Origin: JAOADN01 sp049323795
Lineage (GTDB): Bacteria > Pseudomonadota > Alphaproteobacteria > Rhodobacterales > Rhodobacteraceae
NCBI GenBank assembly: GCA_049323795.1
Contig: JBMOOH010000037.1
Location: 1-64,000 of the forward strand
DNA: 64,000 nucleotides
Direction of reading: 5' to 3'
The notes under the pieces: model-generated
The model's database searches: none
The model's input: the letters and a program-made list of their open reading frames with translations, nothing else
Told to the model about the DNA's origin: nothing
In this document: piece after piece, positions 59,957 through 64,000 of the stretch
Position numbering within the stretch: position 1 is the stretch's first letter
How the letters are laid out: every line of letters starts with the position of its first letter
Program-made: the position numbers and the translations under genes

Positions 59957-62900
59957 ATGCCGATGGAAAAGACCTACGACGCCCACGAAGCCGAAGCCCG
60001 CATCGCCGGGCTCTGGGCCGACGCGAACGCCTTCCGCGCGGGCGCGAACGCAAAACCGGGCGCACCCGCCTTTTCCATCGTGATCCCGCCGCCGAACGTC
60101 ACCGGCGCGCTCCATATGGGGCACGCCTTCAACAACACGCTCCAGGACATCCTTGTCCGCTGGCACCGGATGCGGGGCGACGACACGCTCTGGCAGCCGG
60201 GCACCGACCATGCCGGCATCGCGACGCAGATGGTCGTCGAGCGCGAACTGGCGGAAACCAACCGCCGCCGCACCGATTTCACCCGCGAGGACTTCACCGC
60301 CCTCGTCTGGGAGCAGAAGCGCCGCTCGCGCGGCAACATCCGCGGCCAACTCGAACGCCTCGGCGCCTCCTGCGACTGGAGCCGCGAGGCCTTCACCATG
60401 TCCGGCGCCCCCGGCGCGCCCGATGGGGAAGAGGGCAACTTCCACGACGCCGTCATCAGGGTCTTCGTGGACCTCTATCACAAAAGCTGTATTTACCGCG
60501 GCAAAAGGCTCGTAAACTGGGATCCGCATTTCGAAACCGCGATATCCGACCTCGAAGTCGAGCAGACCGAGATGGACGGGTTCATGTGGCACTTCAAATA
60601 CCCGCTCGCGGGGGGGCGGACCTACGAATATGTCGAGAAGGATGCGGACGGCAACGTCACCTTCCGCGAGACCCGCGACTATATCTCGATCGCGACGACG
60701 CGGCCCGAAACCATGCTCGGCGACGGCGCGGTGGCGGTTCACCCATCGGATGAACGCTACGCGGCAATTGTCGGGCAACTCTGCGAGATTCCGGTCGGTC
60801 CAAAGGAACACCGCCGCCTGATCCCGATCATCACCGACGACTACCCCGACCCGGAATTCGGGAGCGGAGCGGTCAAGATCACCGGCGCGCACGACTTCAA
60901 CGATTACGGCGTCGCGCAGCGCAACGGCATCCCGATGTATCGGCTCATGGACACCAGGGGCCGGATGCGCGACGACGGGGTGCCCTACGAGGAGGCCGCG
61001 CAGACCGCGCAGGCCCTGTCGCGTGGCTGGCTGGTCCGCAAGGGCTACCTCACCCCCGGCATCGCCGAGCAGCCGCTCGACCCGTCCGAGGCCGAGGTGG
61101 ACGCCCTGAACCTCGTCCCCGACGACCTCCGCGGCCTCGACCGCTTCGAGGCGCGCAAGCGCGTGGTCGACGGGATCATCGCCGAAGGGCTGGCCGTGAT
61201 GACGCGGGCGGACGATCCGAGGCTTGGGAAGCCGGCCGCGCGCCCCGCGACCGCCCCCCTCGCCCCGGCGCAGGCCGGGGCCCCGTTCCCCCCCGGCGTA
61301 CCCCAAGCCAGCGGGGTCCCGGGCCAGGCCCGGGACGAGGTCGGGATGGTTCCCCTCATCGAAGCCAAGAAGATCATGCAGCCCCTCGGCGACCGCTCGA
61401 AGGTGGTCATCGAGCCGATGCTGACCGACCAGTGGTTCGTGGACACGGCCAAGATCGTCGGCCCCGCGCTCGACGCCGTGCGGCAGGGGCGCACCCGCAT
61501 CCTGCCCGAACAGCACGAGAAGACCTATTTCCACTGGCTCGAGAACATCGAGCCCTGGTGCATCAGCCGCCAGATCTGGTGGGGGCACCAGATCCCGGTC
61601 TGGTACGGGCTCGACCTCCATGCCGTCGCCTTCACCGACGACGAAGGCGACGAGGCGCTGGACGACGTCGAACTGATGCGGCTTCTGGCCGACACCGACT
61701 TCCTCGGCCAGGGCGACCGCCACCACTGCGCCGAGAACGCGGCTGCTGTCGCCGACGCCTTCCGCGACGACATCGCGGGCCTGCCGCATCCGCTCCAGGC
61801 CGCGCGGATCGTCGAGGTTGCCGACAAGGCCGCGGCCGTCGCGGCCTTCGCACAGTCGCTCGCCGACTATGCCCTCAGCCAGGACCCCACGCACCTCGTC
61901 TATCCGGTCTGGCGCGACCCCGACGTCCTCGACACCTGGTTCTCCTCGGGCCTCTGGCCCATCGGCACCCTCGGCTGGCCCGGGGACACGCCCGAGCTCC
62001 GCCGCTACTTCCCGACCTCCGTCCTCGTCACCGGCTTCGACATCATCTTCTTCTGGGTCGCCCGGATGATGATGATGCAGCTGGCCGTGGTGAACGACGT
62101 CCCCTTCCGCACCGTCTATGTGCACGCCCTCGTCCGCGACGAGACGGGCAAGAAGATGTCGAAGTCGCTCGGCAACGTCCTCGACCCCCTGGCCCTCATC
62201 GACGAATTCGGCGCCGACGCGGTGCGCTTCACGCTCGCCTCGATGGCGGCGATGGGCCGCGACCTGAAGCTCTCGAAGGACCGCATCGCGGGCTACCGGA
62301 ACTTCACCACGAAGATCTGGAATGCCTTCCGCTTCGCCGAGATGAACGACGTGTTCGACGCGCGCCCCGCCGGGGCCCCGTCGCCCGCCCACACCGTCAA
62401 CCGCTGGATCATGGGCGAGACCGCCCGCGCCCGCGCGACGGTGGACGAGGCGCTGGATGCCTACCGTTTCAACGACGCCGCCAATGCGCTCTACGCCTTC
62501 GTCTGGGGCAAGGTCTGCGACTGGTACGTGGAGTTCGCCAAGCCCCTTCTCGACGGCGGGCAGGCCGCCGAAACCCGCGCCACGATGGCCTGGGTGCTCG
62601 ACCAGTGCCTGACCATGCTCCACCCCTTCATGCCTTTCCTGACCGAAGACCTCTGGGGCATGACCGGCAAGCGCGGCACGCTCCTCGTCCACGGCGACTG
62701 GCCGACCTATGGAACTGAAATTGCGGACGAAAACGCCGACCGCGAGATGAACCGGGTGATCCAGCTCATCGAGGAAATCCGCTCTGCCCGGGCACAGATG
62801 CACGTCCCCGCCGGCCTGAAACTCCCCCTCGTTCAGGTCACGCTCGACGAGGCGGGAACGGCCGCGCTGGCCCGCAACCGGGCCATCATCGGCCGTCTCG

Positions 62901-63208
62901 CCCGTATCGACGGGATCACCCAGGGGCCGGCGCCGAAGGGCTCGGTCGCGGTTCCGGTAGAAGGCGGACTCTTTGCCCTGCCGCTCGCCGGCGTCATTGA
63001 CATAGCCGCCGAAAAGTCGCGCCTTTCCAAGACATTGGAGAAGCTTGACAAGGACATGGGCGGGCTGAAGGGGCGGCTCGGCAACCCCAGGTTCGTCGCC
63101 TCCGCCCCCGAAGGGGTGGTCGAGGAAACCCGCGATCAGCTCGCGTCGGCTGAGGCGGAGGCGGGCAGGATCCGCGCCGCGCTCGCCCGGCTGGCCGAGA
63201 CGGGCTGA
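59957..63208 (+). CDS. valS: Valyl-tRNA synthetase with an in-frame insert
   Basis: Class I synthetase of 1083 residues. HIGH-equivalent in PPNVTGALHMGHAFNNTLQD, CP1 editing domain with TTRPETMLGDGAVAVHP, KMSKS in GKKMSKSLGNVLDP, anticodon domain and a C-terminal coiled coil (residues about 1010-1083) as in other bacterial ValS. Between VMTRADDPRLGKPA and MVPLIEAKKIMQPLGDRSK, residues about 430-462 are a Pro/Ala/Gly-rich stretch (for example APAQAGAPFPPGVPQASGV) that does not belong to the family. The DNA there consists of two GC palindromes. Confidence 0.96.
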   Translation: MPMEKTYDAHEAEARIAGLWADANAFRAGANAKPGAPAFSIVIPPPNVTGALHMGHAFNNTLQDILVRWHRMRGDDTLWQPGTDHAGIATQMVVERELAETNRRRTDFTREDFTALVWEQKRRSRGNIRGQLERLGASCDWSREAFTMSGAPGAPDGEEGNFHDAVIRVFVDLYHKSCIYRGKRLVNWDPHFETAISDLEVEQTEMDGFMWHFKYPLAGGRTYEYVEKDADGNVTFRETRDYISIATTRPETMLGDGAVAVHPSDERYAAIVGQLCEIPVGPKEHRRLIPIITDDYPDPEFGSGAVKITGAHDFNDYGVAQRNGIPMYRLMDTRGRMRDDGVPYEEAAQTAQALSRGWLVRKGYLTPGIAEQPLDPSEAEVDALNLVPDDLRGLDRFEARKRVVDGIIAEGLAVMTRADDPRLGKPAARPATAPLAPAQAGAPFPPGVPQASGVPGQARDEVGMVPLIEAKKIMQPLGDRSKVVIEPMLTDQWFVDTAKIVGPALDAVRQGRTRILPEQHEKTYFHWLENIEPWCISRQIWWGHQIPVWYGLDLHAVAFTDDEGDEALDDVELMRLLADTDFLGQGDRHHCAENAAAVADAFRDDIAGLPHPLQAARIVEVADKAAAVAAFAQSLADYALSQDPTHLVYPVWRDPDVLDTWFSSGLWPIGTLGWPGDTPELRRYFPTSVLVTGFDIIFFWVARMMMMQLAVVNDVPFRTVYVHALVRDETGKKMSKSLGNVLDPLALIDEFGADAVRFTLASMAAMGRDLKLSKDRIAGYRNFTTKIWNAFRFAEMNDVFDARPAGAPSPAHTVNRWIMGETARARATVDEALDAYRFNDAANALYAFVWGKVCDWYVEFAKPLLDGGQAAETRATMAWVLDQCLTMLHPFMPFLTEDLWGMTGKRGTLLVHGDWPTYGTEIADENADREMNRVIQLIEEIRSARAQMHVPAGLKLPLVQVTLDEAGTAALARNRAIIGRLARIDGITQGPAPKGSVAVPVEGGLFALPLAGVIDIAAEKSRLSKTLEKLDKDMGGLKGRLGNPRFVASAPEGVVEETRDQLASAEAEAGRIRAALARLAETG
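61263..61336. repeat. Palindromic insert inside valS
   Basis: Two inverted repeats: CCCCGGC-N4-GCCGGGG (61263-61280) and GTCCCGGGCC-A-GGCCCGGGAC (61316-61336). They are joined by a C-rich spacer. The whole 61240-61345 stretch is read in frame as about 30-35 extra residues. Confidence 0.75.
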
Positions 63209-63271
63209 CGCGCCCCGCCCCGTCCTGCGCGGCGCCCCGCGCCCCCGTCCCCTGCCGCCGGCGCGACCGGC

Positions 63272-64000
63272 CTACCCGCCCTGCCGCCGCCTGGCGGCAA
63301 GCCCCTCGGCGCGCATCTGCGAGAGTGTCTGCCGCGGCGTCAGCGCCTCGGGCGAAACCGCGAGGTCCAGCACCGCGCCCGTCCGCGATGCGCGCGCCCT
63401 GGCAAAGGCGGCGGGGAATGCGGCGGTGTCGTCCACCCTTTCGGCGTGGTAGCCGTAAGCCTTTGCGAGATCGACGAAATCCGGATTCAGCATGGTGGTG
63501 CCGAAGACCCGCCCGGGATAGGTCCGTTCCTGGTGCGCGCGGATCGTGCCGTAGATGCCGTTGTTCAGGATCAGGACGATGGGCTGCGCTTCCGCCTGCG
63601 CGGCGGTCGCAAGTTCCTGGCAGGTCATCTGGAAGTCGCCGTCGCCGGCGAAACAGACCACCGTCCGGTCGGGATGGGCGATGCGGGCCGCGATGGCGGC
63701 CGGAAGGCCGTAGCCCATCGCGCCGGACTGCGGGGCGAGCAGCCGGGCCTTCGGCCCGAAGCGGTAGAACTTGTTCGGCCAGACCGAGAAGTTGCCCGCC
63801 CCGTTCGTCAGGATCGCATCCTCGGGCAGCACCGCACGCAGGTGGGCGGTCACCGCCCCCATGTCCACGGGCGACGGCAGCGGCGGCAGGTCGAAGCCCG
63901 CCTCCCATGCCGCCCGGGCAGCCGCCCGCCAGCCGGCCCGGTCCCCCCGCATCGGCGCCAGGGCCGCGGCGAACTCGTTCGGACCGGCCTGGATCCCGAG
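63272..64000 (-). CDS. Thiamine diphosphate-dependent enzyme (acetolactate synthase-like), 3' part
   Basis: C-terminal half of a ThDP enzyme; the 5' part lies beyond the window. The ThDP pocket motif runs from CFAGDGDFQMTCQELATAAQ (GDG start) to LILNNGIYGTIRAHQE (NN end), and YGLPAAIAARIAHPDR precedes it. LNPDFVDLAKAYGYHAERV follows. It is closest to the biosynthetic/oxalyl or acetolactate-synthase-type large subunits that carry out thiamine-dependent 2-oxo-acid chemistry. The frame is open at the window edge. It converges on valS with a 63-base gap. Confidence 0.85.
   Translation of the reverse strand, partial: LGIQAGPNEFAAALAPMRGDRAGWRAAARAAWEAGFDLPPLPSPVDMGAVTAHLRAVLPEDAILTNGAGNFSVWPNKFYRFGPKARLLAPQSGAMGYGLPAAIAARIAHPDRTVVCFAGDGDFQMTCQELATAAQAEAQPIVLILNNGIYGTIRAHQERTYPGRVFGTTMLNPDFVDLAKAYGYHAERVDDTAAFPAAFARARASRTGAVLDLAVSPEALTPRQTLSQMRAEGLAARRRQGG

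Noticed and set aside
59933..62803. A minus-strand open frame of over 950 codons antisense to valS
   Set aside because: Shadow of valS codon usage; composition and absence of motifs argue against a gene.

Overview
The window is very GC-rich, uses GTG and TTG starts freely, and is almost fully coding. Several things point to an alphaproteobacterium of the Rhodobacterales (Rhodobacteraceae/Paracoccaceae): a short ProS without editing insertion, a perM-hda-ppk-ppx string, a pcc/mcm locus governed by a PccR/ScfR regulator, a VPLPA-type C-terminal sorting signal, and membrane-anchored LuxR proteins. It reads as ordinary chromosome. I see no phage, insertion sequence, CRISPR array or rRNA.

Layout. 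1-2.5 kb: a capsule-export chain-length protein and kdsA (Kdo supply). 2.5-5.8 kb (minus): a LysR regulator followed by DoxX, ring-cleaving dioxygenase and glutathionyl-hydroquinone reductase genes, which looks like a quinone/catechol detoxification operon. The last gene has lost its stop and runs antisense into kdsA. 5.9-15.3 kb (mostly minus): cyclic-nucleotide-domain membrane protein, nitronate monooxygenase, lipoprotein cytochrome c, lolC-lolD, a sterol-desaturase/ThuA/DHFR-like operon, DUF2937 protein and proS. 15.6-18.5 kb: a VPLPA-CTERM secreted protein, an orphan LuxR, and a PepSY / cytochrome b / membrane-LuxR operon. 18.7-24.6 kb (plus): perM, hda, ppk, ppx. 24.7-30.4 kb: small metabolic genes, nhaA and several VOC proteins. 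30.5-41.1 kb: the propionyl-CoA to succinyl-CoA locus (mcm, pccA, pccB) with two small lipoprotein paralogues and two unknowns between the carboxylase genes, a decayed DUF486 gene, and divergent pccR. 41.2-47.3 kb: pabB-pabC, a YceI protein, an MFS transporter, metG and a cold-shock gene. 47.7-47.9 kb: an abnormal tRNA-Leu followed by a second tRNA 3' fragment. 48.3-64 kb: suhB-like phosphatase, SbmA/BacA transporter, PLP decarboxylase, metR/metF, an orphan molybdenum hydroxylase large subunit, ornithine-type decarboxylase with divergent AsnC regulator, two VOC proteins, valS with an in-frame palindromic insert, and the 3' part of a ThDP enzyme that runs off the window.

Themes. The pcc/mcm locus and pccR carry propionate from propionyl-CoA to methylmalonyl-CoA and succinyl-CoA; the epimerase is not here. 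The 2.5-5.8 kb operon and nearby oxidoreductases suggest redox or aromatic stress handling. The PepSY-cytochrome-LuxR operon could couple membrane redox state to transcription. Small-scale decay and repeat activity recurs: short tandem repeats in three coding regions, palindromes between genes and inside valS, a lost stop codon, a pseudogene and tRNA remnants.
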